Part shown: one piece after another, positions 11,924 through 24,730 of the stretch | How positions within the stretch are numbered: the stretch's first letter is position 1 | How the letters are laid out: every line of letters begins with the position of its first letter | NCBI RefSeq assembly: GCF_030272615.1 | Contig: NC_081412.1 | Location: forward strand, 671,114,852-671,178,851 | Length of the DNA: 64,000 nt | Reading direction: 5' to 3' | Source of the DNA: Cryptomeria japonica | Lineage: Eukaryota; Streptophyta; Pinopsida; Cupressales; Cupressaceae | Made by a program: the position numbers and the translations under genes | Notes under the pieces: model-generated | Told to the model about the DNA's origin: nothing | Databases searched by the model: none | The model's input: only the letters and a program-made list of their open reading frames with translations

Positions 11924-13532
11924 ATAATTTTTTTTTGATCATTTTAATATATGATCCTTTTAGAATTATGTTTAAAAAAATTATATTTTTAATATAACAA
12001 TCCTAATATATCATAATTATTAATACTATTTTATTGAAGTGAGATTTATAGTCCATATTATATAAATATAATTAAAATAATAATAATTAAGAATTATAGA
12101 AAATATTTTTTTACTTGTAATATAATATTTTAAATGATATTATATATTAATAATGATATTTATAATTTAACTCTTTTAATAATTACATCGAAGGCATCTT
12201 ATTTGAAAGAGATGACCTCGGTTTTTCATCGAACGGCAGATAATGTTGTAGAAGAGAAGCAAGACCATCGAAACGACCTTTTGGGTTCAATTTTATCAGT
12301 ATTATTTAACATGTCATTGATTTGTATTTGTCCGATACTTTAGTATAACACTATACTTTGTTTCTTTTTGGTAAAATGCACTCTTGCACATTCATTTTTA
12401 AAAAAATTTATTCCCACGTGTTTGTACATGGCCTTAGACAAATATTGGCATAAATTGCAAGTAAAAAAAAATCCCATAACATAGATATGTTAGAGAGACA
12501 TTAATGTGCATCACAATGAGGTGTCAAAAATATATGAAACCTACAAAACATGAAAGCAACTTCCCCTATAAAGGTCAAATGCGTATGTAAAGATAGATAT
12601 TGTTTGAATGTCAAATTCCCCTATACCCTTGAAAACTTCATTTATGATCAACTTTCAAATGGATCAATAAATTCCCTAGGAAGGCTCAAATAAGTGTGGT
12701 AGGAAACAATGAAATTCTAACCTTTGTGAAACGAATCTACACCTTCTACATGTTAAATTTGTCCTCTAATTTGAAATCTTTTCAAGACCTTATGAGATTT
12801 AGTAAGCAACATCATTAATATAGCTGAAATATGGAAGAGCCAAATATTTTTCGTTAGAGAATAAGAATAAGAAGAAGTTTTAACAAATTGGTTATTTTTT
12901 AATTTATATATATAAATTTTTTATTCATAATTTATATGCCTAATTTTTAAAATATCTTTATTGTCCATTTTTCAAACATAGATAAATAAAATTCATACCT
13001 AGATAATCTTCAAATATAAATACCACCCCTTACAGAATACAATAGATTGAATGATGAGACAATGTTGAATGGGAAGTGGGAGACAACATAAATACACCAA
13101 GATGATGAATAGATATAATATAGAAATGAAAATATAAAGCATCATAGAGCTACCACCATGATTGGAAATCAAATCCATTGGAAATGCACATATCATTCAT
13201 ATTAGTTATAGTCACAATATGAGAGAACTCACACTACCAAATTTGTTGTCAAATATAAGCATAGGAGATATATCATTGCAACTTTGTATTATATATATAA
13301 TAATAAATGTGACCATTGTGGAAGTGAGTAAGTCACTACACATAAATTTCACAAAAGCTTACAAAAGGATGAGCCAATTTTTCACATATACAATAGTAGT
13401 CTAACTCAAAAGTACAATATACAAATAATGTCTTTATCTTAATTCCAGAATCCACTCCCTCCAAGCTCTAATTTTAAAATAGAGTTAAAGTACTTAACGA
13501 TTAATACATTGGAGAATAATACACTATAGTGA
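11924..13532. other. AT-rich MULE interior, 3' of transposase
   Basis: Very AT-rich, with no coding region supported on either strand. It presumably contains the transposase 3' UTR next to 13533; no polyadenylation signal was assigned. Confidence 0.6.
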
Positions 13533-16500
13533 TTAACCAAAAAAGTGTTGATCATGATCCTCCATATGAATATCATCAACACCTGAAAATACATATGAGG
13601 ACATTATAAGATTAATTTTCAAATTGAAGACTCAAATTTGATTGAAGTTCATTTCATAATTTACTTACCGTTTCCGCTTTGCATTGTGTCCATTATTGTC
13701 ATCATTTGATTAAGATCAATAGAAAATGGTTGCATGTTTTTTTGAGAGTTTTGTTGGCCATCTAAAGTTGCAATAACATTCACATTAATATATCACGTAT
13801 AAAATTAATTTATATATTAAAGACTGAAAATTAATGAAGTTCACTTCACAATTTCATTACCATCTCTAGCTTGCATGGCATCAACTATTGTTGTTGTTGT
13901 CTTCTCAGGATCAACAGAAATCGGTACCATATATTCTTGATTTTTTTGATGATCTTCTAATGCTGCAATAACAAGCACATTCAACACATCAGCTTAGATA
14001 AAATTAATTACAAACTAAAGACACAAAATTGATTGTTTTTATTTAATAATTTTGTGACCATATCTAGTTTGTATTGCATCCATTGTCATTGATGTCTGGT
14101 TAAGATCAATAGAAAAGGGCAGCATATGTTGTTGATCTTTTTCTTTATCACCTGAAATTGCATTGAAGTACACATGTAACACATCAACTTAGATAAAATG
14201 CTCAAGTATAAAATCACATTACGTAATTAATCTAAACAATATTAAAATTGATAATTACCTGCAACAGTTTGTTGAAATGTTTGAGCTGAAATAATACTAA
14301 GCATTGATGGTTGATCTCTAGAAATTGTATCTTTTTGTTTAATTAAGTACAAAAAAATGGTTAGAGATAGGAATTGAGTATTTTTCAATAAAAATTAATA
14401 AAAATGTTTAATATTGACTAACTTACTATCTACAGCTTGTATTTCATCTGTTAGCATTTGGTTTAGATCAATGGAGAAAGGCAATCGACGTCGTCGAGTA
14501 CTTTCTTGATCATTCAAACCTATAATAAACATATGTTTAACATATGAAATAAAAATAAGAAGTATTGATATGTGAATTACTCAAATACCTATGAATAAAT
14601 GTACTCACCTTGCTGCATGATAATATCTCTTTCTTCTTGTATTGCTATGCCTGAGCGATTGGTGACCTTTTTTTTCTTTTGCTTTCTACATCTTGTAGAG
14701 GGGAATAGAAAAGTTTCATGCTCCTCAACTCTTTCATTTAAGTTTTCAGATATGGCATTATGTCTTTGATGAATAGAATGATGTTTGTGCATTTTGGTTG
14801 GACTAAACCATGGTGATATTCGTCTAATAGACATGTTCTCTGAGCCAGGGATTGATCTAAATTTGGAAGATGAAGCAAGAGATGCATTGATATCTTTTCT
14901 AAACCTCTCAACACACTGACTAAAAATGTTTTTTTCATCTTCACTGGTCGGTAAATTTTGGAGCAATGAATTTAAATAATCAATGGAACTTTGAAATCCA
15001 TCATTAGAAGTATTAGATGATATCCAACCATCTGTAATAGAAATAATAGTGATTAAGTCAAAAAATATTTAAAAACAACGCATATTTCATTATAAAATGA
15101 TGCTTTTAAGAATTACCAGTTCTTTGAGCTTCACCAACGACAACCCCATGCACATCTTGATCTTCTGAGGGTATGCAACCATCTACAGTTGAAATAAGAA
15201 TTAATCAATGATATGAATCAAAAAATCATTTTATACTTAATTATAAACATCATATCAACATTACCAATGATGTCAATTTCATGACTAGAATTCCCTCTAA
15301 CTTCATCAATATCATCAATCAGTGGAGTAACATCATCTACAATTCAATAAGATTAATTTAGTTAGTATTGAAAAAAAATTATAATAATTAAAAATATAAA
15401 TATTAAACTTAAATATGAAATGACACTTACCAACAACCTGGTCTTGCTCATTTGGTTTGTTTCTCTTTAGAATATCTAAGACCTTCAACACATGTTTGCA
15501 TGTGTTTCCTCTTTTTGCCCAATCACAATCACACACATGCAAATTTGGTTCAAATTTCCTAACAAAATACCATTTTGTTGGAATTGTTTGGCTTCTTATC
15601 CTATATGTGTTAGGGAGGAGATCATATAGAAAACAATCTACATCTGCTATATTTTTTGATCTCTCTAGAGCAGTTATGTAATATCTTTCCTTTTTGAAGT
15701 TTGTGAGGAATCCAGATAACTGCAAATATCTTTTATTTTTGTAGAATGGTTCTACTCTATGAAGAAGTGTATGAATAAGCCAATCCATTCTCCTTGTGCA
15801 TTTCTTTGAACGATCACTTAAATAGTGACTCTTAATGTGGGAGTGGTATGACTCTATAGAAGCATTGGTTTCTTGATTTGCATGAGAGAAGTTTCGAAAA
15901 TGTTTTGCCCACATTGCTATACAAACAAACATAATGAAGTCTTAGCATATACAAAAAACAACTTAAATTATGAAAATGTATACAAACAATAATTGATAAC
16001 TTGATTATCTTACCAATACGACTCTCATCATGACACCAAGTATTTTGAAAATAATCAATAAATTTCTTCTCTTCTTTGAATTCCTCCATAAAATTTTTGA
16101 TCGATTGAGTAGTGATGCCTTGATCATCACTTATTTCATACATTATCTCACCCAATCTATGAAATATATGTGCTGCAACATCCTTATTACTAGCATACCT
16201 AGATTACATAATAGAAGATCAAATTATGAAGTTGACGCGTGTAATTTACCATATGTTTTAATTAAAGATTGACTTACCTATACACATTCTTCAACCATGC
16301 CCTACGTACATGCCAAATGCATAACAATACTTGACAATCAAAGGATAACCTACAAGTTACATCATCAAAGCTTATAAGTGGGATTTTAACAAAATTAATT
16401 GTTAAATTGAAACTAGTTAATGTTGAAAATTAGGGAATATAAATTTTGATAAACTAAATATTAAGAAATTACAATCTCATAAACATAAACTAAGACTAAT

Positions 16501-17815
16501 AAAACCTGATTGCTTCAATCTCTGCACTAGCATCATCTGTCATGAATGCATTGACATGCCAATCTTCTTTATCTTGTTTCCCTCTCTTGTAAACCTCCAT
16601 CAACCATTCATTTATATCTTCAACTTTATTTCTTGAAGATATGGCCCATGCAACAGGCACACCAGCCTCTTGTTCATCAAATACGAGCAAGGAATATAAT
16701 TGATACTACACATGAATAAACCATTGATAAGTAATTTTTTAGATAAAATAGACCACTAACTAAATTAAGATCCACAAATACAATTAATATGGTTCTACTT
16801 ACCCCATATTTGTTTGTTGAAAATGTGGAATCCATTGCAATAATTGAGTTATGTGAATGTTTCACCATCATCTCCCGCATCCATGGTGTTTGAATGCCTA
16901 TGATAAATGGAACATTTTCCTCATTGTTTGGTGTTTTATAGTAGAAGAAGTTATCTTTCTCCTCTTCATGCCACAAACATACACTTTTTGCATCATCTTC
17001 ATTTTTTTGTGATCGAAGAGAGCGTACTCTTTTCCATGCATTCAATACATCCTTCCTCAACAAGCATGTGTCCCTCTTATTCATCAACTTTGTCAAACCA
17101 CGATCCAAATAGTGATGTTCACATATTGTGTCAATTGACACACCCATCAACAATAAGGATTCAATATATGATTTGCATTCATTTGATAATCTTGGTGCAA
17201 CACTACTTCTTGGATCACCAGAAGGGTCATCCTTTCCATGACAAAATTCACCATTAACATCTTGATGGCTAAACTCATTATATGTGATGATTGCAACATT
17301 TGGTCTACCATACATAACCTTAACATAAAAGTGGGCTTGACAACCCCTTTTTTGAGTAAACCTTCGTATCCTTTGCATTTTTTCAAGATTGTTTTCAGGT
17401 TTATTTCTTCTATCCTCAGGCCCATAAGCACAATGATAACTGTTTATACATGTACAAAATATATATTAATTGATATAATTAATGACAAATATAAAAGGTG
17501 ATGTGCTTAATTAATTTATTAAATCTAAACAAACCTTAAATACATCTTGGTGGCGTGGTCATTAGGTTCTATCAAATTGTACACTTTATGCTTTTTAATT
17601 ACAAATTGTGTCTCAGTGTCATCCAATAAACCTTCTCCTTGGACAAAGTGAGAGAGTCTCTCAAAAGGGATAGCAGCACATAAGTCTATATGTCGGTTAT
17701 TATCATCTCCAATTGGTGTCCATTCAAGGTTTTCACTTGAGAAATTATTTCCCTCGTTGCAGATGTCTTGCACATCTAGCTTGATAAGTGATTCCCATTT
17801 ATTCTTTCTACCCAT
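13533..17815 (-). CDS. MULE transposase (FAR1/MuDR-like), 15 exons, 972 aa
   Basis: I could splice an uninterrupted frame from the ATG at 17815 to the TAA at 13533-13535. Exons: 17535-17815, 16803-17439, 16506-16705, 16278-16349, 16014-16198, 15431-15916, 15265-15336, 15117-15182, 14609-15031, 14427-14519, 14259-14330, 14059-14151, 13861-13956, 13669-13761, 13533-13582. They total 2919 bases, with GT/AG at every junction and all phases agreeing. Domains in order: an N-terminal FAR1-like zinc region (HCAYGP, GCQAHFYV); a DDE core with the first Asp in IIAMDSTFSTNKYG, the second in AFMTDDASAEIEAI, the C-x-WHVRRAW block and the probable Glu in NASIESYH; a SWIM zinc finger (CDCDWAKRGNTCKH); an acidic/basic tail; then repeated mini-exons. 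It would cut and join the MULE TIRs in the nucleus. The weakest junctions are the last few. Confidence 0.9.
13669..14519 (-). repeat. Tandem array of mini-exons in the transposase tail
   Basis: Four exons (13669-13761, 13861-13956, 14059-14151, 14427-14519) of 93, 96, 93 and 93 bp encode the same approximately 31-residue module with a core like PFSIDLNQMMTIMDTMQ. Exon 14259-14330 between them is a diverged or unrelated 72-bp member. All have the same phase at both ends, so units can be gained or lost without a frameshift. The flanking introns are also alike (shared acttagataaaattaa and acttcacaattt-type stretches), so the repeat unit is exon plus intron, about 190-200 bp. Confidence 0.8.
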
Positions 17816-17833
17816 TCTGGATAATATTAATAT

Positions 17834-19196
17834 GGTTAGTGGCCCTCTAGCTTGTTCAAATATCTAGTAACAACTACATTGACACCTAAGCTTTAACAAG
17901 ATAATTTGAATCTAAGAAAACAAAAATAGGACCTTTTTATTCTATAATAATGATTCTCTTATATTTTAATTTTTTTGAGTACTTACACTATAAAGGAGAC
18001 AAAATATAATAAGAAAACATACAAAATAAGACATCAAAATTTAAAAAAAACTAAACTATTATATCCAGTACAAAATTTTGAACATTTAAAAGAGAAGTTA
18101 GTATGCAAAATTTAATCTAGTTTAACAATTGTTGACAAATATTATACAACAAGAAACACACTCTAGACAAATTTACCTGAATTTTGGTGTGCAATATGAG
18201 GAAAAATCTTGGTCCACTACGTGTCCTTTGAACTAGTTTTCAAATGCCTACAAATAATTTAAAAAGTGATTAGTTAGTGGTTTGAAATTTGTTCACATTT
18301 TCATGCAAACAAATTCTTAAGCATTCATATATATGAAATCCAAATTTGATTAAATCTTAATTATATCCAAAAATAGAAAAGTGTTATGGAAGTGTGAATA
18401 TAAGTATGACATTTAGGAAGAGTGAAACATTTTTTGGGTGTGCAAATATTGAGTTTACTTCGATGATGCTCATCACTATCCAAAAGATAAAATGATGGCT
18501 TTGAGCTCTTAATACTTGGTTAGTGGCCCTCTAGCTTGTTCAAATATCTAGTAACAACTACATTGACACCTAAGCTTTAACAAGATAATTTGAATCTAAG
18601 AAAACAAAAACATGACCTTTTTATTCTATAATAATGATTCTCTTATATTTTAATTTTTTTGAGTACTTACACTATAAAGGAGACAAAATATAATAAGAAA
18701 ACATACAAAATAAGACATCAAAATTTTAAAAAAACTAAACTATTATATCCAGTACAAAATTTTGAACATTTAAAAGAGAAGTTAGTATGCAAAATTTAAT
18801 CTAGTTTAACGATTGTTGACAAATATTATACAACAAGAAACACATTCTAGACAAATTTACCTGAATTTTGGTGTGCAATATGAGGAAAAATCTTGGTCCA
18901 CTACGTGTCCTTTGAACTAGTTTTCAAATGCCTACAAATAATTTAAAAAGTGATTAGTTAGTGGTTTGAAATTTGTTCACATTTTCATGCAAACAAATTC
19001 TTAAGCATTCATATATATGAAATCCAAATTTGATTAAATCTTAATTATATCCAAAAATAGAAAAGTGTTATGGAAGTGTGAATATAAGTATGACATTTAG
19101 GAAGAGTGAAACATTTTTTGGTTGTGCAAATATTGAGTTTACTTCAATGATGCTCATCACTATCCAAAAGATAAAATGATGGCTTTGAGCTCTTAA
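17834..19196. repeat. 684-bp tandem duplication upstream of the transposase start
   Basis: Copy 1 is 17834-18517 and copy 2 is 18518 to about 19196, with only a few differences (for example aaaataggacc against aaaacatgacc). It begins 19 bases upstream of the ATG. Each copy contains a possible non-coding exon on the minus strand bounded by AG and GT (18177-18247 and 18861-18931), so leader or promoter sequence may be doubled. That splice reading is inference. Confidence 0.92.
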
Positions 19197-19266
19197 CTCA
19201 AGTATTAAGACATGGTCAAAATTTCACAAAATCGTGATTTACTATTAAGAAGCTTGACAAAATCTA

Positions 19267-19615
<349 letters not shown>

Positions 19616-20404
19616 TGTGATGAAGACCTCAATTTTGTAGAAAAATGTATAAATTTTTTGTCAGTCAAGGTTGAATTAATTAATGAGAATAGAATGAATC
19701 TCTTGAAAATTCATAAAGAGTTGCATGCAAATTATACAAATTTTGAAAAATTTATCATGCAATCGATAGACCTTGACCTCTTCTTTACCAATAAACATGG
19801 GTTAAAAACTCTAAATGTTATACAAATAACTTGGAAGAAAAAGATGGAATTAGATTTAAGTATTTCCCTAGGTGTGAATGAAAGTATACTAGATATGCAT
19901 ATGTACATCAAAGTAGACTTGAAATCATGGAAAGAGGATCTTTAGAAATTGGATAAATGTGTCTAACCCACAATGTTTCTTTGAAATTGCTAAGAAGTTG
20001 AAGAAGGTTCACCCCACAATTTTCACTAATCATGAGACCTTATTGAAAGACTTTTGGGCCAATTTGCATGAAAATTTTGAAGTCAGGAAGAGGTGATATT
20101 GTAGATTAATTTCTTATCAATTAAAAGATTTTAGAATAAGACATGACATTCCAAAATATTTCTCAAATAATGGAGATATTTTATAAATTGTATATAAGGT
20201 AAAAAATATAGTTACTAAATAATTAGACCTTATTAATTCATTTGAAAAGGAAGGAGTGTCATTTAATGATTTTTTTAGAACATACTAGGTATAAGAAACA
20301 ATACCTAAATAAAACTTAAAATAAAGAGTTATCAAACAAGCGTAAAGAGAAAGACACAAAGATCCATTGAAGTATCTTTATCTTCTATTCCACAAGATTA
20401 GAAG
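19616..20404. other. MULE interior, unknown coding-like remnant
   Basis: A plus-strand frame of about 110 codons follows the microsatellite (to 19945), with ordinary amino-acid composition but no motif I recognise, then stop-ridden sequence. It begins with gtgtgatgaagacctc, which recurs after the second microsatellite at about 20608, so the two blocks may be a duplication. Confidence 0.35.
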
Positions 20405-20556
20405 ATATATATATGTATATGTATATATGTATATATGTATATATATACATATACATACATATACATATATATATGCATATTTATACATATATACATATAC
20501 ATGTACATACATACATACATACATACATACATACATACATACATACATACATACAT

Positions 20557-20609
<53 letters not shown>

Positions 20610-20612
20610 GTG
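20405..20612. repeat. Compound microsatellite (TATG)n/(ACAT)n/(TA)n
   Basis: Short TA/TG blocks, about 12 ACAT tetramers, and a 50-base TA run. Same architecture as 19267-19615 and followed by the same gatgaagacctc tail. Confidence 0.96.
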
Positions 20613-20679
20613 TGATGAAGACCTCTATTGTGTAGAAAATATTAGCCATGGAAACTAGTGAATGGGATTTGCAAATAAA

Positions 20680-21930
20680 ACAAGATACATTATTAGTAGA
20701 GATTGATTTTAGCAAAGCATACAATGGAATGTGCTATAGATTTATTCTTAAGATTATTTACTAGTTGGGTTTGGACCTAATATTTTTTCACATGCTAAGA
20801 TACTTTTTAATGATTCAAATGCATGAATTGTCATTAATAATTCCTTATTAGAGTAATTCTCATTGTAATGTTCTATTAGAGGGTGTCAATTAGCACCTTT
20901 CTTATATGTTCTTATCACTAATGCACTTATTTTTCTATATGAAAAATACAATCACATGAGCTTGATTAAGGGAATATTCATTCCTAATAATGATGGTGTG
21001 CTTAATTTCCACTTTGGAAATGATTGTATGTTATTCCTACAAAACATCGAAGAAGAGATTTACATTATTCAATCATAGGTTCAAAACTTGCGTATCATAG
21101 GACTATTTTTTTATGATTAAGTCTAATCCAATGCCATGATGGATCCTTAAAGATTGGATACATAATAAAACATGGGAAAATTACTTGATACATGTGAAAT
21201 ATAGTTGGTTTAGGATTTTGTCTTTCAAACATGTAGAATTAGTACATTTCTAATCTTAATTATAGGCAACTAAGTCGAGGAAATAAATTTCCATTCCTTG
21301 CTAGTAAAATTCAAGTCATAAATAAGATTTTATTGGCCTTTAATGTGTACTACTCATTCTATTGGATGCCTTCTAAGAAGGAAAATGAAGAGAAAAATAA
21401 GATCATTCACCAATATTCATGGTGAAATTGGGAATGTATGTTGGTTATAAATATGCCTCTTGGTTATAAATTAAAGGTGGTCTTGGTTTCTTGAACCTTT
21501 GGATGCAAGGGATAGCTCTAATTTCCAAATGGATAATTAGAATAATATCAGTTAAAGAACCATGGAAAACATCATTTTCCACTACATCATTATTGCTACT
21601 GCTAGTAAGAAATGGTAGAATGTTGGATGGAATGATGAAATTTTATTGTATCCTTTATTTTCAAGATAACATCCTCTTTTCTCCTTCTATCTATATGGAA
21701 GGCTTGGCATATTACTAGTATGTTTTGATCCTAGAATGATGCCTCCTTATAGCATGGATTTAGGTTTGGTAATTATTCTATCTAGTTAAATAGGCACCTA
21801 TAATATCATGGTTTGTCTCTGGCTATTGACTTCCTTATCCATGCTTCTTAATGCTTTAAGAAAAGAGTTCACCAATTTGGTGATATTTGGTATTTTAATT
21901 TTAATTAGACCTCTTGACAATTGTTGAAGG
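20680..21930 (+). pseudogene. LINE (L1-type non-LTR) reverse transcriptase fragment
   Basis: Plus strand, heavily decayed. Readable blocks: VEIDFSKAYNGM (RT block with the first catalytic Asp), RGCQLAPFLYVLITNAL (the R-G-x-x-Q-G-x-P-L-x-P block with the Gly lost), and LIKGIFIPNNDGVLNFHFGND (where the catalytic ADD-type block should be). A downstream KFKS...FYWP-type region typical of plant L1 RTs follows to about 21500. Stops occur every few dozen codons. No endonuclease, 3' tail or target duplication is visible, so the fragment is 5'- and probably 3'-incomplete. It lies inside the MULE and is antisense to the transposase. Confidence 0.7.
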
Positions 21931-22926
21931 ACAAATATAAATTAAATAGCATGGCTAATAGATTTTTATTTTTGTTAAATCATTCCTACCAGTTGATCTT
22001 GCTATGAAACTTTGTACCTTGTTCCATTGTAATTTTATCAAAGACTTGATTTGGTTGTCTAAATATCATTTTTATAGAGTCCCTTTATACAAGATTTGTT
22101 TAAAACTTCTTCCTAATTTTTCACTCAACCTCAGCTAGAACAAGCATTGGGGGTGTAGGTTCAGTGAAACGATATGGAGAAGTTTGAGAGGAAAATTTTA
22201 GAGGTCTAAAGAAGAAGTAAATGCTCATATTTTAGCCTAGAAAGTTCTACATTACAAATTGTCAGTTAGTGAGAGATCAAAATTTGTGATCTAATCTATC
22301 AAATTCTCTTTTTGTTAGCATAATTAAAAATTAAAACATATATTATAGGAATGTTCCATAACAAGTGAGAATTAGAATGTTAATTCAAGGACATTCTTGT
22401 CATTTTTCTCTAGTGTACAACACCATAATAGTCTGTCACCTTGCCAAACTTTTTGTCACCATTCTGATCATTGAATGACAATTGATTTAACAAGGAGCTA
22501 AATACTAAGTTCGATTTTAGAACCTGACATTTTATTATTGGTCATCATTCCATACTCAACATTCGTTCTTCATATAACAGCCAATTAAAAATAACTATGT
22601 TTAACGTTCAGATGTCCAAATGAGATGTTTTGGCACTATGAACTCTGACATTATCTGAGAATAGCGATATTTAAATTCTATTGCTGCCAAATTCAATCGC
22701 TCTAGGAATCGTTGTGTTTAGAATGAACTAGAGAAAAACAACACAATTAGGGTTAAACAAAACTATCATCTATCTGTAGTCCTATTTAGTATATAGATAA
22801 TTAAAATTAAAGAATTACTTACAAGAAAATTATATAAAGGCAAACTATTAGCCCAGAAACAGATTTAAGATATTAAATACTACAGAAGTTACAATGAAGC
22901 AAAATTGGAAGAAAACTTTTTGGCAT
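21931..22926. other. MULE interior, no gene seen
   Basis: AT-rich, with stops in all frames. The part just after 21930 may be the decayed end of the LINE fragment. No structured repeat noticed. Confidence 0.5.
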
Positions 22927-23117
22927 CTTGCGTACAGTCTTATTCAGATATCCTTTTATTCTAATAATCTTGTATCCAGTCTTATTCAGATCTTCTATTT
23001 AGAAAATCCATGTTTTAAATGGTACTAAATATAGCTATCGCCCACTTGCTATATCATTTAAAATCTAGATTATCAAACTCTAGAGTAGAAGAATATCTGA
23101 ATAAGACTGAACACAAG
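22927..23117. repeat. Small inverted-repeat (MITE-like) element
   Basis: Arms 22927-22953 and 23091-23117 are near-complementary (cttgcgtacagtcttattca against tgaataagactgaacacaag). The left arm motif recurs as a direct repeat at about 22970. The centre folds around tatagctatcgcccacttgctata. About 190 bp, no coding; no target duplication was verified. Confidence 0.6.
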
Positions 23118-23306
23118 GTGTCAATAGTTTTCTTACACTTTTTAGGCTAATATTTCTTACAATTTCTAGGCTAATATTTCTTTATAAACACTTTTATTAA
23201 AAAGAGTTTGAGTTAATTACTCTAAATGAAAATTCAATGGGAAATGTTGAGGCACTTCAACTGAAATAGTGAGGCGTTTTATTTAGGAAGAATTCAGGCA
23301 CTTAGA

Positions 23307-23376
23307 AAGGTTGGTTTCTACATAGACAATCACAAAATCACAAGGTTGGTTTCTACATAGACAATCACAAAATCAC
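23307..23376. repeat. 35-bp tandem duplication
   Basis: Two perfect copies of a unit starting aaggttggtttctacatag (23307-23341 and 23342-23376). Apparently recent slippage. Confidence 0.93.
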
Positions 23377-23751
23377 AACTAAAAAAATTACATTGTCACT
23401 CTTGGTTTGATTGATGTTAAAAATCAGAACCAGGCTTAACCATTGATCTGCATGCCACCCATTTATCTACTTATTATGTACATTGGAAACATCAAGAAAT
23501 AATTATCATTCCAACATTCTTCAGCCTGTCTAATATAATATTATATATTTATAAACCAACACCAACCTGTCCAATCTAATATTAAATGTTTGTAAACCAT
23601 GATAATGATTGTCAAAATCGGTAAACAACTACCCCTGCAAGACAATTTAATAACAACCCACTAAAACTTATTCGCTTCCAATTTGCTACCACTTCAACTA
23701 TTTCAAAAACTCAACTTTCTTTGACATTGTAGCTTTGGAGTATAATCATAT

Positions 23752-24040
23752 CCTTGGTTTTAGTGGTTATATTTAATTCCATTAAGAGAGTGGGGTGAGA
23801 TGTTTTAACTAAATTTAAATTAACGATATTAGCTCCGGTATTCCTCTACAGTTGCAATAGTGTTAAGAGGTATAGAACATGGAAACAAAATATAATCAGT
23901 TCCTCAATTTTGAGTAATGATTAAGTTTCGTATATCTCTACAGTTGCAGGCTTGCAGCTGTAGAGAACAGTTAAATTTTAGTGAGCACATCTTTCCTGTT
24001 CTCTTAATGGAATCAACTATGCTAACCACTAAAACCGAGG
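23752..24040. repeat. Foldback sequence of about 290 bp
   Basis: Arms 23752-23790 and 24000-24040 are inverted copies, sharing ggttttagtggtta and attccattaagaga. Weaker pairing continues inward. A 30-base near-palindrome (CTCTACAG...CTGTAGAG) lies at 23936-23965. Perhaps a MITE inserted near the MULE's right end. Confidence 0.65.
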
Positions 24041-24520
24041 CCTGTAAGAATTTGATTTTACACAAAAGACTCATAAAAAGTTGAAACAACATGACATCTC
24101 TAAAATTAAACACCCAGAGAGTAACAAGCAGTCTTAGGAACCAAAAGAAACAATGTATCATCATGATTCACAATACAGCGGAAAAACGTTTGGCATGACA
24201 AGAATTTTTTTGGGAAAAACGTGGCTAACCTGTACACGCACAGCGGCTGCATGAGAGGGAAGAAGATTATGTGTCACGGTATATTGAAAAAACATACACA
24301 GCGAAGGCGAAACGTAGAGAAAGAAGATGAGAAAAATCATTTCGGTGAGTGTTATATTGCAAGCGGGTGGGAGTTTTGCAGTTGTTGGATGCATTTAGTT
24401 TCAATGGAAGCGAAATTGGGCGTGGAAAGGAGTGCGTAGTTGCAGCATTTATTATGATCTTTATCACTTCCAGTTCGGTGGCGTCAAAACGCGGCGTCAA
24501 AGGGAACGATGTGCAGGAAA
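24041..24520. other. MULE subterminal region, likely transposase promoter side
   Basis: Sits between the foldback and the right TIR, upstream of the transposase. From about 24170 the base composition turns GC-richer (gcgaaggcgaaacg, cgtcaaaacgcggcg). Small open frames are not convincing. A promoter or first non-coding exon is expected here by analogy with other MULEs, but I cannot place a TATA box or start site. Confidence 0.4.
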
Positions 24521-24690
24521 CCACAAAACGGAACGGCAGGGGGTAAATCCGGAATCCGGAGGCGGTTCGAGGCGAGGTGTTTTCGCGGGTTTCACGGGCA
24601 CCGTTCAGGCAGAGACGAATGCGGCGGGGGGAGGACCGAGGGAGCACGGCTATCCAGGTGGTGCAAATTTTCCCCTGGATAGCCAGTGCC
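24521..24690 (-). repeat. Right TIR of the MULE, 170 bp
   Basis: Reverse complement of 11740-11923, minus two 7-bp ggattcc-type units. The same terminal hairpin 11-mers are at 24648-24658 and 24674-24684. Confidence 0.93.
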
Positions 24691-24699
24691 GTGTCTGAA
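24691..24699. repeat. 9-bp target-site duplication, right copy
   Basis: gtgtctgaa, identical to 11731-11739. Confidence 0.93.
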
Positions 24700-24730
24700 G
24701 CGTGTTGAAGGAAATGTGTCAGAAGTCTAG
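24700..24730 (+). pseudogene. Displaced 3' end of the LRR pseudogene
   Basis: If the MULE and one target duplication are ignored, the LRR frame that stops being host sequence at 11739 continues here in phase for nine codons (RVEGNVSEV) and meets TAG at 24728-24730. Seen directly from phase. That this was the native stop codon is inference. Confidence 0.75.

Noticed and set aside
11741-11938. C-terminal extension of the LRR frame
   Set aside because: This part translates the MULE TIR; the same peptide appears at the other TIR, so it is not native LRR protein.
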